A DNA stretch of 64,000 bases from Mycobacterium intracellulare ATCC 13950 (GCF_000277125.1 NC_016946.1:2356001-2420000), one strand, 5' to 3'. Shown: positions 37,418 through 49,933, numbered from the stretch's first letter. Program-made: numbers and translations. The notes: generated by a model from the letters alone, not told the origin.

Positions 37418-38961
37418 TCGAGTTGACCGTCGCCGAGATCGCCGACATCGTCGGCGGCACCCTGGCCGACATCTCGCCGCAGGACGCCGCGCGACGCCGC
37501 GTCACCGGGACGGTGGAATTCGACTCGCGCGCCGTCGGACCCGGGGGACTGTTCCTGGCGCTGCCGGGCGCGCGCTCGGACGGCCACGACCACGCGGGCG
37601 CGGCGATCGCCGCCGGCGCGGTGGCGGTGCTGGCCGCCCGGCCGGTCGGTGTTCCCGCCGTCGTCGTCGCCCCCGCGGGCGCGTCGGGATCGCGGGCCGG
37701 GGTGCTCGAGCACGACCCGGACGGCTCGGGCGCGGCGGTGCTCGCGGCGCTGGCCAAGCTGGCCCAGGTGGTGGCCGCCGAACTGGTCGCCGGCGGGCTC
37801 AGGATCGTCGGGATCACCGGATCGTCGGGGAAGACGTCGACCAAGGACCTGGTGGCCGCCGTGCTGAAACCGCTCGGCGAGGTGGTCGCCCCGCCCGGGT
37901 CGTTCAACAACGAGCTGGGGCATCCGTGGACCGTGTTGCGCGCGACGCCCGAGACCGACTTCCTGGTCCTTGAGATGTCGGCGCGCCACCCGGGCAACAT
38001 CGCCGCGCTGGCCGAGATCGCCCCGCCGGCGATCGGCGTCGTCCTCAACGTCGGCACCGCGCACCTGGGCGAGTTCGGCTCGCGCGAGGCCATCGCTCAG
38101 ACGAAATCCGAACTGCCCCAATCTGTTCCGGCATCCGGGGTGGTGATCCTCAATGCCGACGACCCGGCGGTGGCGGCCATGGCGGGCGTGACCGCGGCCC
38201 GGGTGGTGCGGGTCAGCCGCGCCGAGAACACCAGCGCGGGCCCCAGCCAGCTGTGGGCCGGGCCCGTCTCGCTCGACGAGGTGGCCAGGCCATGCTTCAC
38301 GCTGCACCACCGCGACGCCTCCGGGACCGCGCAGGCGCAGGTCCGGCTCGGCGTCTACGGCGACCACCAGGTCACCAACGCGCTGTGCGCCGCCGCGGTC
38401 GCGCTGGAATGCGGCGCCGACGTCGACCAGGTGGCGGCCGCACTCGCCGGCGCCGGCCCCGTCTCACGGCACCGGATGCACGTCACCACGCGCGCCGACG
38501 GCGTCACCGTGATCGACGACGCCTACAACGCCAACCCCGATTCGATGCGCGCCGGGCTGCAGGCGTTGGCCTGGATCGCCCACGGCGGGGGGGACCGGCC
38601 GGCCGAAAAGCGCAGGAGTTGGGCGGTGCTCGGTGAGATGGCCGAACTCGGCGAGGACGCGATCGCCGAGCATGATCGCATCGGCCGGCTGGCCGTGCGC
38701 TTAGATGTGTCTCGACTCGTTGTCGTGGGAAGTGGGAGGTCGATGAGCGCCATGCACCACGGAGCGGTCATGGAGGGTTCGTGGGGCTCGGCCGATAAGG
38801 GGGCCGTCAACGTGGCCGACGGCGAGGCCGCCCTGGCGTTGCTGCGGGCCGAGCTGCAACCCGGCGACGTCGTGCTGGTCAAGGCCTCCAACGCGGCCGG
38901 GCTGGGGGCGCTGGCCGACGCCCTGGTATCACAAGGCTCGCAGGGCGGTGCCCGCCCGTGA
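37414..38961 (+). CDS. murF: UDP-MurNAc-tripeptide:D-Ala-D-Ala ligase MurF
   Basis: Adds the D-Ala-D-Ala dipeptide to finish the UDP-MurNAc-pentapeptide. The 515-aa protein has the ATP loop [20 protein letters not shown] and the C-terminal [10 protein letters not shown] motif. Its ATG overlaps the murE stop and its stop overlaps the mraY start (GTGA), so the three are coupled. Confidence 0.96.
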   Translation: MIELTVAEIADIVGGTLADISPQDAARRRVTGTVEFDSRAVGPGGLFLALPGARSDGHDHAGAAIAAGAVAVLAARPVGVPAVVVAPAGASGSRAGVLEHDPDGSGAAVLAALAKLAQVVAAELVAGGLRIVGITGSSGKTSTKDLVAAVLKPLGEVVAPPGSFNNELGHPWTVLRATPETDFLVLEMSARHPGNIAALAEIAPPAIGVVLNVGTAHLGEFGSREAIAQTKSELPQSVPASGVVILNADDPAVAAMAGVTAARVVRVSRAENTSAGPSQLWAGPVSLDEVARPCFTLHHRDASGTAQAQVRLGVYGDHQVTNALCAAAVALECGADVDQVAAALAGAGPVSRHRMHVTTRADGVTVIDDAYNANPDSMRAGLQALAWIAHGGGDRPAEKRRSWAVLGEMAELGEDAIAEHDRIGRLAVRLDVSRLVVVGSGRSMSAMHHGAVMEGSWGSADKGAVNVADGEAALALLRAELQPGDVVLVKASNAAGLGALADALVSQGSQGGARP

Positions 38962-40037
38962 GACAGATCCTCATCGCCGTCGCCGTCGCGCTGACCGTGT
39001 CGATCCTGTTGACCCCGGCGCTGATCCGGCTGTTCACCCGGCAGGGATTCGGCCACCACACCCGCGACGACGGCCCGCCGACCCACCACGCCAAACGCGG
39101 CACGCCGTCGATGGGTGGCGTGGCGATCCTGGCCGGCATCTGGGCCGGTTACCTGGGGACCCACCTGGCCGGGCTGGCGTTCGACGGCGAGGGCGTCTCC
39201 GCGTCGGGTCTGCTGGTGCTGGGCCTGGCCACGGTGCTCGGCGGCGTCGGCTTTCTCGACGACCTGATCAAGATCCGCCGGTCGCGCAATCTCGGGCTGA
39301 ACAAGACGGCCAAAACCGTCGGGCAGGTCGCCGCCGCGGTGCTGTTCGGCGTGCTGGTGCTGGAATTCCGCAACGCCAACGGCCTGACCCCGGCCAGCGC
39401 GGACCTGTCCTACGTGCGCGAGATCGCCACCGTCGCCCTGGCCCCGGCGCTGTTCGTGTTGTTCTGCGTGGTCGTCGTCAGCGCCTGGTCCAACGCCGTC
39501 AACTTCACCGACGGCCTGGACGGACTCGCCGCCGGCAGCATGGCGATGGTCACCGCGGCCTACGTGCTGATCACGTTCTGGCAGTACCGCAACGCGTGCG
39601 TCACCGCGCCCGGGTTGGGTTGCTACAACGTGCGCGATCCGCTCGACCTGGCGATCGTCGCGGCCGCCACCGCGGGCGCCTGCATCGGCTTTCTGTGGTG
39701 GAACGCCGCGCCCGCCAAGATCTTCATGGGCGACACCGGATCGCTGGCGCTGGGCGGCATCATCGCCGGCATCTCGGTCACCAGCCGCACCGAGATCCTC
39801 GCCGTCGTGCTGGGTTCGCTGTTCGTCGCCGAGGTCAGCTCGGTGGTGTTGCAAATCCTGACTTTCCGCACCACCGGGCGCCGGGTGTTCCGGATGGCGC
39901 CGTTCCACCACCACTTCGAATTGGCCGGCTGGGCCGAGACCACGGTCATCATCCGGTTCTGGTTGCTCACCGCGATCGCCTGCGGGCTGGGCGTGGCCCT
40001 TTTCTACGGTGAGTGGCTGGCCGCGATCGGTGCCTGA
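38958..40037 (+). CDS. mraY: Phospho-MurNAc-pentapeptide translocase MraY
   Basis: An integral membrane enzyme of 359 aa with about ten helices. It transfers phospho-MurNAc-pentapeptide to decaprenyl phosphate to make lipid I. Typical motifs are present: [17 protein letters not shown] and [11 protein letters not shown], plus the MAPFHHHFE loop near the C-terminus. GTG start coupled to murF; its stop shares a base with the murD start. Confidence 0.97.
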   Translation: MRQILIAVAVALTVSILLTPALIRLFTRQGFGHHTRDDGPPTHHAKRGTPSMGGVAILAGIWAGYLGTHLAGLAFDGEGVSASGLLVLGLATVLGGVGFLDDLIKIRRSRNLGLNKTAKTVGQVAAAVLFGVLVLEFRNANGLTPASADLSYVREIATVALAPALFVLFCVVVVSAWSNAVNFTDGLDGLAAGSMAMVTAAYVLITFWQYRNACVTAPGLGCYNVRDPLDLAIVAAATAGACIGFLWWNAAPAKIFMGDTGSLALGGIIAGISVTSRTEILAVVLGSLFVAEVSSVVLQILTFRTTGRRVFRMAPFHHHFELAGWAETTVIIRFWLLTAIACGLGVALFYGEWLAAIGA

Positions 40038-41494
40038 TGAGTGGGCTTGACCCCTTGGCGCCGGGCGCCCCGGTGCTGGTGGCCGGCGGCGGGGTGACGG
40101 GCAGGGCGGTGCTGGCGGCCCTGAGCCGCTTCGGCGCGGTGCCCACCCTGTGCGACGACGACCCGGCCACCCTGCGCGGGTACGCCGATGCGGGGGTGGC
40201 GACCGCGCCGACATCGGTGGCCGCCGAGCAGGTCTCCCGCTACGCCCTGGTGGTGACCAGCCCCGGCTTCTCGCCGACCACGCCGCTGCTGGTCGCCGCC
40301 GCGGCGGCGGGCGTGCCCGTCTGGGGCGATGTGGAGCTGGCCTGGCGGCTGGACGCGGCCGGCCACTACGGCCCGCCGCGGCGCTGGCTGGTGGTGACCG
40401 GGACCAACGGCAAGACCACGACGACATCGATGCTGCACGCCATGCTCACCGCGGCCGGGCTTCCAAACCTGTTGTGCGGCAACATCGGCAGCCCGGTGCT
40501 CGACGTGCTGGACCAACCCGCCGAGCTGCTGGCCGTCGAGTTGTCCAGCTTCCAGCTGCACTGGGCGCCGTCGCTGCGGCCCGAGGGCGGCGCGGTGCTC
40601 AACATCGCCGAAGACCACCTGGACTGGCACGGCACCCTGGCCGACTACGCCGCGGCCAAGGCCCGGGTGCTCGACGGCCGGGTGGCCGTCGTCGGGCTGG
40701 ACGACGCCCGGGCCGCGGCACTGCTGAGCACGGCGCGGGCGCCGGTGCGGGCCGGCTTTCGGCTGGGCGAACCGGGCCCGGGGGAGCTCGGCGTGCGCGA
40801 CGGACACCTGATCGACCGCGCGTTCGCCGACGACCTGACGCTGGCGCCCGTCGACTCGATACCGGTGCCGGGCCCCGTCGGCGTGCTCGACGCGCTCGCC
40901 GCCGCCGCGCTGGCCCGCAGCGTCGGGGTGCCGGCCGAGGCGATCGCGTCCGCGCTCGCGGACTTCCGGGTCGGGCGGCACCGGGCCGAGGTGGTGGCCG
41001 TCGCCGAGGGCGTCACCTATGTCGACGACTCCAAGGCCACCAATCCTCACGCCGCCGAGGCGTCCGTGCTCGCCTACCCCCGGGTCGTCTGGATCGCCGG
41101 CGGCCTGCTGAAGGGCGCCTCGGTCGACGCCGAGGTCGCCAGGATCGCGTCGCGGCTGGTCGGGGCGGTGCTCATCGGCCGAGATCGGCAAGAGGTTGCA
41201 GAGGCGTTATCGCGACACGCGCCGGATGTCCCCGTCCTCCACGTTGTGACAGGCGAGGATGCTGATATGGATGCGACTGCAGTGGTTCTTGGTGCAGATG
41301 TGACAGAAGTGAAACATTCGGGTGGAGATCTCGGCGCCGCCGTCATGACCGCGGCGGTCGCCGCGGCTCGTGGCCTGGCCGCACCCGGTGACACTGTCCT
41401 GCTGGCACCGGCGGGCGCATCGTTCGACCAGTTCGCCGGGTATGCCGACCGGGGCGACGCGTTCGCGGCCGCCGTGCGCGCGGCGATCCGGTAG
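40037..41494 (+). CDS. murD: UDP-MurNAc-L-alanine:D-glutamate ligase MurD
   Basis: Adds D-glutamate to UDP-MurNAc-L-Ala. The 485-aa protein has [11 protein letters not shown] (ATP), [20 protein letters not shown] and the closing [10 protein letters not shown] motif. ATG 40037 overlaps the mraY stop by one base (TGATG); an upstream start at 40013 would lie inside mraY and is not conserved. Confidence 0.96.
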   Translation: MSGLDPLAPGAPVLVAGGGVTGRAVLAALSRFGAVPTLCDDDPATLRGYADAGVATAPTSVAAEQVSRYALVVTSPGFSPTTPLLVAAAAAGVPVWGDVELAWRLDAAGHYGPPRRWLVVTGTNGKTTTTSMLHAMLTAAGLPNLLCGNIGSPVLDVLDQPAELLAVELSSFQLHWAPSLRPEGGAVLNIAEDHLDWHGTLADYAAAKARVLDGRVAVVGLDDARAAALLSTARAPVRAGFRLGEPGPGELGVRDGHLIDRAFADDLTLAPVDSIPVPGPVGVLDALAAAALARSVGVPAEAIASALADFRVGRHRAEVVAVAEGVTYVDDSKATNPHAAEASVLAYPRVVWIAGGLLKGASVDAEVARIASRLVGAVLIGRDRQEVAEALSRHAPDVPVLHVVTGEDADMDATAVVLGADVTEVKHSGGDLGAAVMTAAVAAARGLAAPGDTVLLAPAGASFDQFAGYADRGDAFAAAVRAAIR

Positions 41495-41502
41495 GGCGGG
41501 GC

Positions 41503-43200
41503 GTGGGTAACGCACTGACCCGGCTGCTGGGCCGGGGCAAAGCGACCAGCGGAACCGCGACCGAGCCGGGGCCGGCGGAGGACGCGGACGCGACGGCCGA
41601 GGTCACCGACGCGGCCGCGGACGACGGCGACAAGGCCGACGAGCCCGCCAAGGCCGCGAAGGCGCCCAAGGCGAAAAAGGACAAGGCCGCCGGTGGCGAT
41701 GGCGGTTCACCCAACCGGTTCGGTGCCTGGCTCGGCCGCCCGATGACCTCGTTTCACCTGATCATCGCCATCGCCGGCCTGCTGACGACGCTCGGCCTGA
41801 TCATGGTGCTCTCGGCATCGGGGGTGCGGTCCTACGACGCCGACGGGTCGGCCTGGATCATCTTCGGCAAGCAAGTCCTGTGGACGGTGATCGGCCTCAT
41901 CGCCTGCTACACCTCGCTGCGGATGTCGGTGCGGTTCATCCGCCGCGTCGCCTTCACCGGCTACGTCGTCACCGTGATCCTGCTGGTCCTGGTCCTCGTT
42001 CCCGGCATCGGCAACCTGGCCAACGGCTCCCGCAAGTGGTTCGTGGTCGCGGGCTTCTCCATGCAGCCCTCCGAGCTGGCCAAGATCGCCTTCGCCATCT
42101 GGGGCGCGCACATGCTGGCGGCCCGCCGACTCGAGCGCGCCAGCCTGCGCGAACTGCTCATCCCGCTGGTGCCTGCGGCGGTGATCGCGCTGGCGCTGAT
42201 CGTCGCGCAGCCCGACCTCGGGCAGACCGTGTCGCTGGGCATCATCCTGCTCGCCCTGCTCTGGTACGCCGGCCTGCCGCTGCGCGTCTTCGCCACCTCG
42301 CTGCTCGCGGTCTTCATGGCCGGGGCGATCCTGGCGATGTCGGCCGGCTACCGGTCCGACCGGGTGCGGTCCTGGATCAATCCCGAGAACGACCCGCAGG
42401 ACACCGGCTACCAGGCCCGGCAGGCGAAATTCGCGCTGGCCCACGGCGGCATCTTCGGCGACGGCCTAGGCCAGGGCACCGCCAAGTGGAACTACCTGCC
42501 CAACGCCCACAACGACTTCATCTTCGCGATCATCGGCGAGGAGCTCGGTTTCATCGGCGCCTTCGGGTTGCTGGTCCTGTTCGGGCTGTTCGCCTACACC
42601 GGGATGCGGATCGCCCGCCGGTCGGCCGATCCGTTCCTGCGGCTGCTGACCGCCACCACGACGATGTGGGTCCTGGGTCAGGCGTTCATCAACATCGGCT
42701 ACGTGATCGGGATCCTCCCGGTGACGGGCATCCAGCTGCCGCTCATCTCCGCCGGTGGAACCTCCACGGCGGCAACGCTTTTCATGATCGGGATCATGGC
42801 CAACGCGGCCCGTCACGAACCCGAGGCGGTGGCCGCGCTGCGGGCCGGCCGCGACGACAAGGTGAACCGGCTGCTGCGGCTGCCGCTGCCCGAGCCCTAT
42901 TCGCCCACGCGCCTGGAGGCGTTCCGCGACCGCAAGCGGTCGCGCCCGCAATCGGGCGCCGCGCCGCGCAAGGGCGCCGGGTCGCCCGGGCGCAAGGCGC
43001 CCCGCAACGGCGAGGCGCCGCTGCGCGGGGCGCCCCCGCGGGCGGCCGGCCGCCCGGTCCGCCGGTCTGCGGGTAACCCCCGCTCACGGGCGGGGCATCA
43101 TGGATCTGGCCAGCGCTATGCGACCCTGGGAGCCAATCAGGCCGCCGGCCGGCGCCAGCAACGGCGCACACGCGCATTGGAAGGTCAGCGTTACGGGTGA
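41503..43200 (+). CDS. ftsW: Septal SEDS glycosyltransferase FtsW
   Basis: A SEDS-family peptidoglycan polymerase of 565 aa that pairs with PbpB at the septum. The N-terminus is acidic and Lys/Ala-rich, ten transmembrane helices follow, and the C-terminal cytoplasmic tail is long, basic and Pro-rich. The conserved loop between helices 7 and 8 is present ([30 protein letters not shown] region), including the catalytic Asp. GTG 41503 is 9 bp after murD; its stop overlaps murG (GTGA). Confidence 0.95.
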   Translation: MGNALTRLLGRGKATSGTATEPGPAEDADATAEVTDAAADDGDKADEPAKAAKAPKAKKDKAAGGDGGSPNRFGAWLGRPMTSFHLIIAIAGLLTTLGLIMVLSASGVRSYDADGSAWIIFGKQVLWTVIGLIACYTSLRMSVRFIRRVAFTGYVVTVILLVLVLVPGIGNLANGSRKWFVVAGFSMQPSELAKIAFAIWGAHMLAARRLERASLRELLIPLVPAAVIALALIVAQPDLGQTVSLGIILLALLWYAGLPLRVFATSLLAVFMAGAILAMSAGYRSDRVRSWINPENDPQDTGYQARQAKFALAHGGIFGDGLGQGTAKWNYLPNAHNDFIFAIIGEELGFIGAFGLLVLFGLFAYTGMRIARRSADPFLRLLTATTTMWVLGQAFINIGYVIGILPVTGIQLPLISAGGTSTAATLFMIGIMANAARHEPEAVAALRAGRDDKVNRLLRLPLPEPYSPTRLEAFRDRKRSRPQSGAAPRKGAGSPGRKAPRNGEAPLRGAPPRAAGRPVRRSAGNPRSRAGHHGSGQRYATLGANQAAGRRQQRRTRALEGQRYG

Positions 43201-44414
43201 ACGACACGGTCAACGAGCCGACCGGCGGGCGGGGGGCAGACCCTCTGCCCGCCGGTGCCGCGTTGTCGGCTTTTAGGCCCTTGTCGGTCGTGCTGGCCGG
43301 CGGGGGAACGGCCGGGCACGTCGAACCGGCGATGGCCGTCGCCGACGCGCTGCGCGCGCTGGATCCCAAGGTCCGGATCACCGCACTGGGCACGGCGCGG
43401 GGGCTGGAGACCAGGCTGGTGCCCGCGCGCGGCTACGACCTCGAGCTGATCACGCCGGTGCCGCTGCCCCGCAAGCCCAGCGGTGACCTGGCCCGGCTGC
43501 CCTCGCGGGTGTGGCGGGCCGTCCGGGAAACCCGCGCCGTGCTGCGGTCGGTCGACGCCGACGTCGTGATCGGCTTCGGCGGATACGTGGCGCTGCCGGC
43601 CTATCTCGCAGCGCGTGGTGTCTCGCCGCGCAGATCCCGGGTTCCGGTGGTGATCCACGAGGCCAACGCCAGCGCCGGGCTGGCCAACCGGGTCGGCGCC
43701 CGCAGCGCCGAGCGGGTGCTCTCCGCGGTGCCCGACTGCGGCCTGCCGGGCGCCGAGGTCGTCGGGGTGCCGGTGCGCGAAGCCATCACCTCGCTGGACC
43801 GCGCGGCGCTGCGCGCCGAAGCGCGCCGACACTTCGGCTTCGCCGACGACGCCCGGGTGCTGCTGGTGTTCGGCGGCTCGCAGGGGGCGGCCTCGCTGAA
43901 CCGCGCCGTCGCCGGGGCGGCCGCCGGGCTGGCCGCCGCGGGCGTGGCGGTGCTGCACGCGCACGGCCCCAAGAACACGCTCGACCTGCGCGAACCACTG
44001 CCGGGCGACCCGCCGTACGTGGCGGTGCCCTACCTCGACCGGATGGACCTGGCCTACGCCGCCGCCGACCTGGTGATCTGCCGGTCCGGGGCGATGACGG
44101 TCGCCGAGGTCTCGGCGGTGGGCCTGCCGGCGATCTACGTGCCCCTGCCGATCGGCAACGGCGAGCAGCGGCTCAACGCACTACCGGTGGTCAACGCCGG
44201 CGGCGGCATGGTGGTCGCCGACGCCGACCTGACCCCCGGGCTGGTCGCTCGGGAGGTGGCCGCCCTGGTGGGCGACCCGCCACGGCTGGCGGCGATGACG
44301 ACGGCCGCCGCGCGCGTGGGACACCCCGACGCGGCCCGCCAGGTGGCCCAGGCGGCGCTGGACATCGCCAGGAAGGCGCAGCTCGGCCGCTTGTCGGCCG
44401 GAGGGAAGCCATGA
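43197..44414 (+). CDS. murG: Lipid II synthase MurG (GlcNAc transferase)
   Basis: A GT-B (family 28) membrane-associated enzyme of 405 aa that adds GlcNAc to lipid I. It has the glycine-rich loop [36 protein letters not shown], and the donor-site segment [19 protein letters not shown]. The GTG start overlaps the ftsW stop and its stop overlaps the murC ATG. Confidence 0.96.
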   Translation: MNDTVNEPTGGRGADPLPAGAALSAFRPLSVVLAGGGTAGHVEPAMAVADALRALDPKVRITALGTARGLETRLVPARGYDLELITPVPLPRKPSGDLARLPSRVWRAVRETRAVLRSVDADVVIGFGGYVALPAYLAARGVSPRRSRVPVVIHEANASAGLANRVGARSAERVLSAVPDCGLPGAEVVGVPVREAITSLDRAALRAEARRHFGFADDARVLLVFGGSQGAASLNRAVAGAAAGLAAAGVAVLHAHGPKNTLDLREPLPGDPPYVAVPYLDRMDLAYAAADLVICRSGAMTVAEVSAVGLPAIYVPLPIGNGEQRLNALPVVNAGGGMVVADADLTPGLVAREVAALVGDPPRLAAMTTAAARVGHPDAARQVAQAALDIARKAQLGRLSAGGKP

Positions 44415-45889
44415 CCACCGAGCAGCTGCCGCCGGAGCTGCAGCGGGTGCACATGGTCGGCATCGGGGGAGCCGGCATGTCGGGCATCGCCCGCATCCTG
44501 CTCGACCGCGGCGGGCTGGTCTCCGGCTCCGACGCCAAGGAGTCGCGCGGCATCCATGCCCTGCGGGCCCGCGGCGCGCAGATCAACATCGGGCACGACG
44601 CGTCGTCGCTGGACCTGTTGCCCGGCGGCGCCACCGCCGTCATCACCACCCACGCCGCCATCCCGAAAACCAACCCCGAGCTCGTCGAGGCCCGGCGGCG
44701 CGGCATCCCGGTGATCCTGCGGCCCGCCGTGTTGGCCAAGCTGATGGACGGGCGCACCACGCTGATGGTCACCGGCACGCACGGCAAGACGACGACGACG
44801 TCGATGCTGATCGTGGCGCTGCAACACTGCGGACGCGACCCGTCGTTCGCGGTCGGCGGCGAGATGGGGGAGGCCGGGACCAACGCGCACCACGGCAGCG
44901 GCGACTGCTTCGTCGCCGAGGCCGACGAAAGCGACGGGTCTCTACTCGAGTACACGCCCAACGTCGCCGTCGTCACCAACATCGAGACCGACCACCTGGA
45001 CTTCTACGGCAGCGCCGGCGCCTACGTCGACGTGTTCGACGCGTTCGTGGACCGGCTGGCCCCCGGCGGGGCGCTGGTGGTCTGCGTCGATGACCCCGGG
45101 GCCGCGGCGCTGGCCCGACGTACGGCCGAACTGGGAATCCGGGTGCTGCGCTACGGATCCGGGGCCTCGTTACCCGGTGAACCCCTGGCCGCCACCCTGT
45201 TGTCGTGGCAGCAGCAGGGCACCGAGGCGGTCGCCCAGATCCAGCTGGCGCCCGACCTGGACCCCGAGCAACGCCCGCGGGTGATGCGGCTGTCGGTGCC
45301 CGGACGCCACATGGCGCTCAACGCGATGGGCGCGCTGCTGGCGGCCCTCGAGATCGGCGCCCCCGTCGACGCGGTGCTGGACGGGTTGGCGGGCTTCGAG
45401 GGGGTGCGGCGCCGATTCGAACTGGTCGGCACCGCGGGCAACGGGCAGCCGGTGCGCGTGTTCGACGACTACGCCCATCACCCCACCGAGATCGTCGCCA
45501 CGCTGGCGGCGGTCCGAACCCTGCTCGAGCAGAGCGGCGACGGCCGCAGCATCGCGGTGTTCCAGCCCCATTTGTATTCGCGGACAAAGGCTTTCGCCGA
45601 GGAGTTCGGTCACGCGCTGGACGCCGCCGACGAGGTCTTCGTCCTCGACGTCTACGGCGCGCGCGAACAACCGCTGGCCGGCGTCAGTGGTGCCAGCGTC
45701 GCCGAGCACGTCAGCGTCCCGGTGCGCTACCTGCCGAACTTCTCCGCCGCCGCCGAGCAGGTGGCCGCGGTCGCCGGGCCCGGCGACGTCATCGTCACCA
45801 TGGGGGCCGGCGACGTGACCCTGCTGGGACCCGAGATCGTCACGGCGCTGCGGGCGCGGGCCAACCGCGGCGCGCCGGGAGCGCTGTGA
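44411..45889 (+). CDS. murC: UDP-MurNAc:L-alanine ligase MurC
   Basis: Adds L-alanine to UDP-MurNAc, the first peptide step. The 492-aa protein has the N-terminal nucleotide loop [13 protein letters not shown], the ATP loop [19 protein letters not shown] and the [10 protein letters not shown] motif. ATG overlaps the murG stop (ATGA). The stop shares a base with the ftsQ start. Confidence 0.97.
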   Translation: MTTEQLPPELQRVHMVGIGGAGMSGIARILLDRGGLVSGSDAKESRGIHALRARGAQINIGHDASSLDLLPGGATAVITTHAAIPKTNPELVEARRRGIPVILRPAVLAKLMDGRTTLMVTGTHGKTTTTSMLIVALQHCGRDPSFAVGGEMGEAGTNAHHGSGDCFVAEADESDGSLLEYTPNVAVVTNIETDHLDFYGSAGAYVDVFDAFVDRLAPGGALVVCVDDPGAAALARRTAELGIRVLRYGSGASLPGEPLAATLLSWQQQGTEAVAQIQLAPDLDPEQRPRVMRLSVPGRHMALNAMGALLAALEIGAPVDAVLDGLAGFEGVRRRFELVGTAGNGQPVRVFDDYAHHPTEIVATLAAVRTLLEQSGDGRSIAVFQPHLYSRTKAFAEEFGHALDAADEVFVLDVYGAREQPLAGVSGASVAEHVSVPVRYLPNFSAAAEQVAAVAGPGDVIVTMGAGDVTLLGPEIVTALRARANRGAPGAL

Positions 45890-46851
45890 TGACCCAGCCG
45901 CTCGACCCGGGCACGCCGGGCGGCGGGGCCGGCCAGGCCGACGACCCGGTCCCGGACGACGCCGCCACCGAACCGCTGGTCACCGGCACGGGCACCGAGC
46001 CGACGGCATCCGATCAACAGCCCGATCCGGCCGAGGTCGAGGGGCCGCGCCGGCGCGCCCGCCGGGAGCGCGCCGAACGACGCGCCGCCCAGGCCCGCGC
46101 CATGGCCATCGAAGAGGCGCGCCGGGAGGCCAAGCGCAGGGCCACCGGGCGGCCGGTCCACGAGCCCAAACCCGTTGCGCGCGGCGTTGTTCGAGGGCTC
46201 AAGATGCTGTTGGTCACCATCCTGCTGGTGATCGTCGGCATCGGCCTGGCATTGGTCCTCTATTTCACGCCGGCGATGTCGGCCCGCAACATCGTCGTCG
46301 TCGGGACCGGGGTGGTGACCCGCGAAGAGGTCCTGGATGCGGCTCAGGTGCGGCTCGGAACGCCGCTGCTGCAGATCAACACCAGCCAGGTCGCCGACCG
46401 GGTGGCGGCGATCCGCCGAGTGGCCAGCGCGCGCGTGCAGCGCCAGTACCCGTCCGCGCTGCGGATCACCATCGTCGAGCGAGTCCCGGTGGCGGTCAAG
46501 GATTTTCCCGACGGGCCACACCTGTTCGACCGGGACGGCGTGGACTTTGCGACCGGACCGCCGCCACCGGCGCTGCCCTACCTCGATGTCGCCGACCCCG
46601 GGCCCAACGACCCGGCCACCAAGGCCGCCCTGCAGGTGCTCACCGCGCTGCGTCCCGAGGTCGCCGACCAGGTCGGCCGGGTCGCGGCGCCCTCGGTGGC
46701 CTCGATCACGCTCACACTCGGCGACGGCCGGGTGGTGATCTGGGGGACCACCGACCGCACGGACGAGAAGGCCGAGAAGCTGTCCGCGCTGTTGACCCAG
46801 CCCGGCAAGACCTACGACGTGTCCAGCCCGGACCTGCCGACGGTCAAGTAG
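45889..46851 (+). CDS. ftsQ: Cell division protein FtsQ
   Basis: A bitopic division protein of 320 aa. The cytoplasmic N-terminus is first acidic/Pro-rich and then very basic ([15 protein letters not shown]). One membrane helix follows ([21 protein letters not shown]), then the outside POTRA domain ([21 protein letters not shown]) and the beta domain. It bridges early and late divisome proteins. The length is close to the M. tuberculosis protein. It is the last gene before the ftsZ promoter region. Confidence 0.95.
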   Translation: MTQPLDPGTPGGGAGQADDPVPDDAATEPLVTGTGTEPTASDQQPDPAEVEGPRRRARRERAERRAAQARAMAIEEARREAKRRATGRPVHEPKPVARGVVRGLKMLLVTILLVIVGIGLALVLYFTPAMSARNIVVVGTGVVTREEVLDAAQVRLGTPLLQINTSQVADRVAAIRRVASARVQRQYPSALRITIVERVPVAVKDFPDGPHLFDRDGVDFATGPPPPALPYLDVADPGPNDPATKAALQVLTALRPEVADQVGRVAAPSVASITLTLGDGRVVIWGTTDRTDEKAEKLSALLTQPGKTYDVSSPDLPTVK

Positions 46852-47119
46852 CGATCTTCGTCACGTCGCGCGCGCCGCGGCGCCGCCGAACAGCGCTCAC
46901 GCCCGCTCAGCCGCGGAAGAATGCCCAAAATTTGCGGGACGCGCGTCGGCGCGCCTGCGGGGTTCGCGCGCGCCATGCCCATACCGTTCTGGTTGCGCGG
47001 AACTACTTGACATAACTCTAACTCTATGGTTGAGGTTGAGGGTTTGCCAGGGAGGACCGCCACCGTCCGGAGGAGCCCACCACCGGGAGAGCCGAGCCCA
47101 TCAGGGAGGAAGACGAATG
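46852..47119 (+). promoter_or_regulatory. ftsZ upstream promoter region
   Basis: A gap of about 265 bp between ftsQ and ftsZ. It contains TTGACA at 47007-47012 and TATGGT at 47025-47030; the spacing between these two (12 bp) is too short for one promoter, so they may belong to different ones. A GGGAGGA ribosome site is at 47104-47110. ftsZ is thus likely expressed separately from the mur genes, as is known in other mycobacteria. Confidence 0.5.
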
Positions 47120-48277
47120 ATGACCCCCCCGCACAACTACCTGGCCGTGATCAAGGTCGTGGGTATCGGTGGCGGCGGCGTCAACGCCGTCAACCGAATG
47201 ATCGAACAGGGCCTCAAAGGCGTCGAGTTCATCGCGATCAACACCGACGCGCAGGCGCTGTTGATGAGCGACGCCGACGTCAAACTCGACGTCGGGCGCG
47301 ACTCCACCCGTGGCCTGGGCGCCGGCGCCGACCCGGAGGTCGGGCGCAGGGCCGCCGAGGACGCCAAGGACGAGATCGAGGAGCTGCTGCGCGGGGCGGA
47401 CATGGTGTTCGTCACCGCCGGCGAGGGCGGCGGGACCGGCACCGGCGGGGCTCCCGTCGTCGCCAGCATCGCCCGCAAGTTGGGCGCGCTCACCGTGGGT
47501 GTGGTCACCCGCCCGTTCTCGTTCGAGGGCAAGCGGCGCGGCAACCAGGCCGAAAGCGGCATCGCGGCGCTGCGCGAGAGCTGCGACACCCTGATCGTGA
47601 TCCCCAACGACCGGCTGCTGCAGATGGGCGACGCCGCGGTGTCACTCATGGACGCCTTCCGCAGCGCCGACGAGGTGCTGCTCAACGGTGTCCAGGGCAT
47701 CACCGACCTGATCACCACCCCGGGTCTGATCAACGTCGACTTCGCCGACGTCAAGGGCATCATGTCCGGCGCCGGCACCGCGCTGATGGGCATCGGCTCG
47801 GCGCGCGGCGAGGGCCGCTCGCTCAAGGCCGCCGAGATCGCCATCAACTCGCCGCTGCTGGAGGCGTCGATGGAGGGTGCGCAGGGCGTGCTGATGTCGA
47901 TCGCCGGTGGCAGCGACCTCGGGCTCTTCGAGATCAACGAGGCGGCCTCGCTGGTGCAGGACGCCGCGCACCAGGACGCCAACATCATCTTCGGTACCGT
48001 CATCGACGACTCGCTGGGCGACGAGGTGCGCGTCACCGTCATCGCGGCGGGCTTCGATGCCACCGGCCCCGGCCGCAAACCCGTCATCGGCGGCAATGCC
48101 GACAAGGAAGAGAAAGTCGGCGCGCACCGCATCGAGTCGGCAAAGGCCGGCAAGCTCACCTCGACGTTGTTCGAACCGGTCGACGCGGTCAGCGTGCCGG
48201 TGCACACGAACGGTTCGACCTTGAATATCGGTGGCGATGACGACGACGTCGACGTGCCGCCGTTCATGCGCCGCTGA
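47120..48277 (+). CDS. ftsZ: Cell division GTPase FtsZ
   Basis: A tubulin-like GTPase that forms the Z-ring; 385 aa. The N-terminus [20 protein letters not shown] and the GTP signature [10 protein letters not shown] are present, with [11 protein letters not shown] (T7 loop) and the C-terminal peptide [13 protein letters not shown] used to bind SepF and FtsW. Two ATG codons lie in tandem (47117 and 47120); the second gives the M. tuberculosis start. An in-frame opening at 47030 lies in the leader. Confidence 0.98.
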   Translation: MTPPHNYLAVIKVVGIGGGGVNAVNRMIEQGLKGVEFIAINTDAQALLMSDADVKLDVGRDSTRGLGAGADPEVGRRAAEDAKDEIEELLRGADMVFVTAGEGGGTGTGGAPVVASIARKLGALTVGVVTRPFSFEGKRRGNQAESGIAALRESCDTLIVIPNDRLLQMGDAAVSLMDAFRSADEVLLNGVQGITDLITTPGLINVDFADVKGIMSGAGTALMGIGSARGEGRSLKAAEIAINSPLLEASMEGAQGVLMSIAGGSDLGLFEINEAASLVQDAAHQDANIIFGTVIDDSLGDEVRVTVIAAGFDATGPGRKPVIGGNADKEEKVGAHRIESAKAGKLTSTLFEPVDAVSVPVHTNGSTLNIGGDDDDVDVPPFMRR

Positions 48278-48377
48278 GGTCTCGATTTGCTTGCCACTGC
48301 GCGACAAACCGGCCTCGAAAGATAGTGGCCCTACGTCGATGCAGCCTGGCAGGCAACAACTTCCGGATACTGATCAC

Positions 48378-49085
48378 GTGAGCGTTCGCGTCCGACGGGT
48401 GACCACCACCCGCGCCGGTGGTGTCTCGAAGCCGCCCTTCGACACCTTCAATCTGGGCGACCACGTCGGCGATGACCCGGCCGCGGTCGCCGAGAACCGG
48501 GCCCGGTTGGCCGCCGCCGTCGGTCTGCGCCCCGGCCGCGTGGTGTGGATGAACCAGGTCCACGGCGATCGGGTCGAGGTGGTGGACGGGCCACGCGAGG
48601 CCGCCGTGGAGGACACCGACGCGCTGGTGACCCGCACGGCGCGACTGGCGCTGGCGGTGGTGACCGCCGACTGCGTTCCGGTGTTGATGGCCGATGCGCG
48701 CGCGGGGGTGGCCGCGGCGGTGCACGCCGGCCGGGTCGGTGCCCAGCGCGGCGTGGTGGCGCGCACGGTGGAGGCGATGCTCGAGCTGGGGGCGCAGCCC
48801 GACGACATCTCGGCCCTGCTGGGTCCGGCGGTCAGCGGCCACAACTACGAGGTGCCGGAGGCGATGGCCGACGAGGTCGAAGCTGCGCTGCCGGGCAGTC
48901 GCACCATCACCGGTGCCGGAACCCCCGGGCTTGACCTGCGGGCCGGAATCGCTTGCCAGCTCAAGGGTTTGGGCGTCACCGCGATCGATATCGATCCGCG
49001 GTGCACGGTCGCCGACCCGACGTTGTTCAGTCATCGCCGGGAGGCGCCCACCGGCCGGCTGGCCTCGCTGGTCTGGATGGAGTGA
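48378..49085 (+). CDS. YfiH/polyphenol-oxidase-family (purine nucleoside phosphorylase LACC1-like) protein
   Basis: A 235-aa protein equivalent to Rv2149c. Family motifs: NLGDHVGDD, WMNQVHGDRV, VVTADCVPVLM and AVHAGRVGAQRG, giving the conserved His and Cys metal-site residues. The family was called laccase-like and is now linked to purine nucleoside metabolism. The start is uncertain: GTG 48378 begins the conserved core, while ATG 48339 in frame adds 13 residues. It lies in the usual place between ftsZ and yggS. Confidence 0.85.
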   Translation: MSVRVRRVTTTRAGGVSKPPFDTFNLGDHVGDDPAAVAENRARLAAAVGLRPGRVVWMNQVHGDRVEVVDGPREAAVEDTDALVTRTARLALAVVTADCVPVLMADARAGVAAAVHAGRVGAQRGVVARTVEAMLELGAQPDDISALLGPAVSGHNYEVPEAMADEVEAALPGSRTITGAGTPGLDLRAGIACQLKGLGVTAIDIDPRCTVADPTLFSHRREAPTGRLASLVWME

Positions 49086-49090
49086 CCGCG

Positions 49091-49867
49091 ATGGCGGTGG
49101 ACATGTCCAATGGGGGAGATCGCGAATCGGAATTGACCCACGCATTGGCGGCGGTGCGCTCCCGCCTTGCCGCGGCAGCACAAGCCGCGGGCCGCAATGC
49201 CGCGGAAATCGAGGTTTTGCCGATTACCAAATATTTTCCAGCAATCGACGTCGTGACTTTGTCCCGATTGGGGTGCCGGGCCGTCGGCGAATCGCGGGAC
49301 CAGGAAGCGACCGCAAAAGTGGCCGAAGTCACTCGGCTCCTGGCGGCTCCCGAACGGGCGAACGTGGGAAATCCGCGCTGGCACATGGTGGGTCATATCC
49401 AACGGAACAAGGCTCGGTCGGTGGCCTGTTGGGCCCACACCGCGCACTCGGTCGACAGCACCCAGCTGGTGACCGCCCTCGACCGGGGGGTGGCGGCGGC
49501 GCTGGCCGAAGGGCGCCGCACCGACCCGATGCGGATCTACGTCCAGGTCAGCCTCGACGGCGACGAGTCCCGCGGCGGTGTGGACATTTCCCGGCCGGGG
49601 GCCGTCGACCAGATGTGCGCCCAGGTCGAGGAGGCGTCCAATCTCGACCTGGCCGGGTTGATGGCCATCCCGCCGCTGGACTCCGATCCCGACGAGGCCT
49701 TTGACCGGCTGCAATCGGAACATCGGCGGGTCCTGGAGTCGCACCGGAACGCGGTCGGGCTCTCCGCCGGCATGTCCAACGACTTCGAAATCGCGGTCAA
49801 ACACGGATCGACATGTGTGCGTGTCGGTACCGCCCTATTGGGCCGTCGGAGGTTACCGTCACCGTAA
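49091..49867 (+). CDS. PLP homeostasis protein (YggS/PROSC family)
   Basis: A 258-aa single-domain PLP-binding protein with a TIM-barrel fold, equivalent to Rv2148c and of the same length. It has the Lys-containing segment EVLPITKYFPA at the PLP site, GESRDQEA, HMVGHIQRNKA and LSAGMSNDFEIAVKHGST. It buffers pyridoxal phosphate. It follows yfiH by 5 bp and is upstream of sepF, a common gene order in Gram-positives. Confidence 0.92.
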   Translation: MAVDMSNGGDRESELTHALAAVRSRLAAAAQAAGRNAAEIEVLPITKYFPAIDVVTLSRLGCRAVGESRDQEATAKVAEVTRLLAAPERANVGNPRWHMVGHIQRNKARSVACWAHTAHSVDSTQLVTALDRGVAAALAEGRRTDPMRIYVQVSLDGDESRGGVDISRPGAVDQMCAQVEEASNLDLAGLMAIPPLDSDPDEAFDRLQSEHRRVLESHRNAVGLSAGMSNDFEIAVKHGSTCVRVGTALLGRRRLPSP

Positions 49868-49933
49868 GTAGTCACTGCAGTAACAGCTTTATCACTAACA
49901 CCAGGAATCCCAGGGGCTAGAAGGGTCAACGCA

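Noticed and set aside
38523..40427. 634-codon minus-strand frame opposite murF, mraY and murD
   Set aside because: Shadow; the plus strand holds complete Mur enzymes with all motifs.
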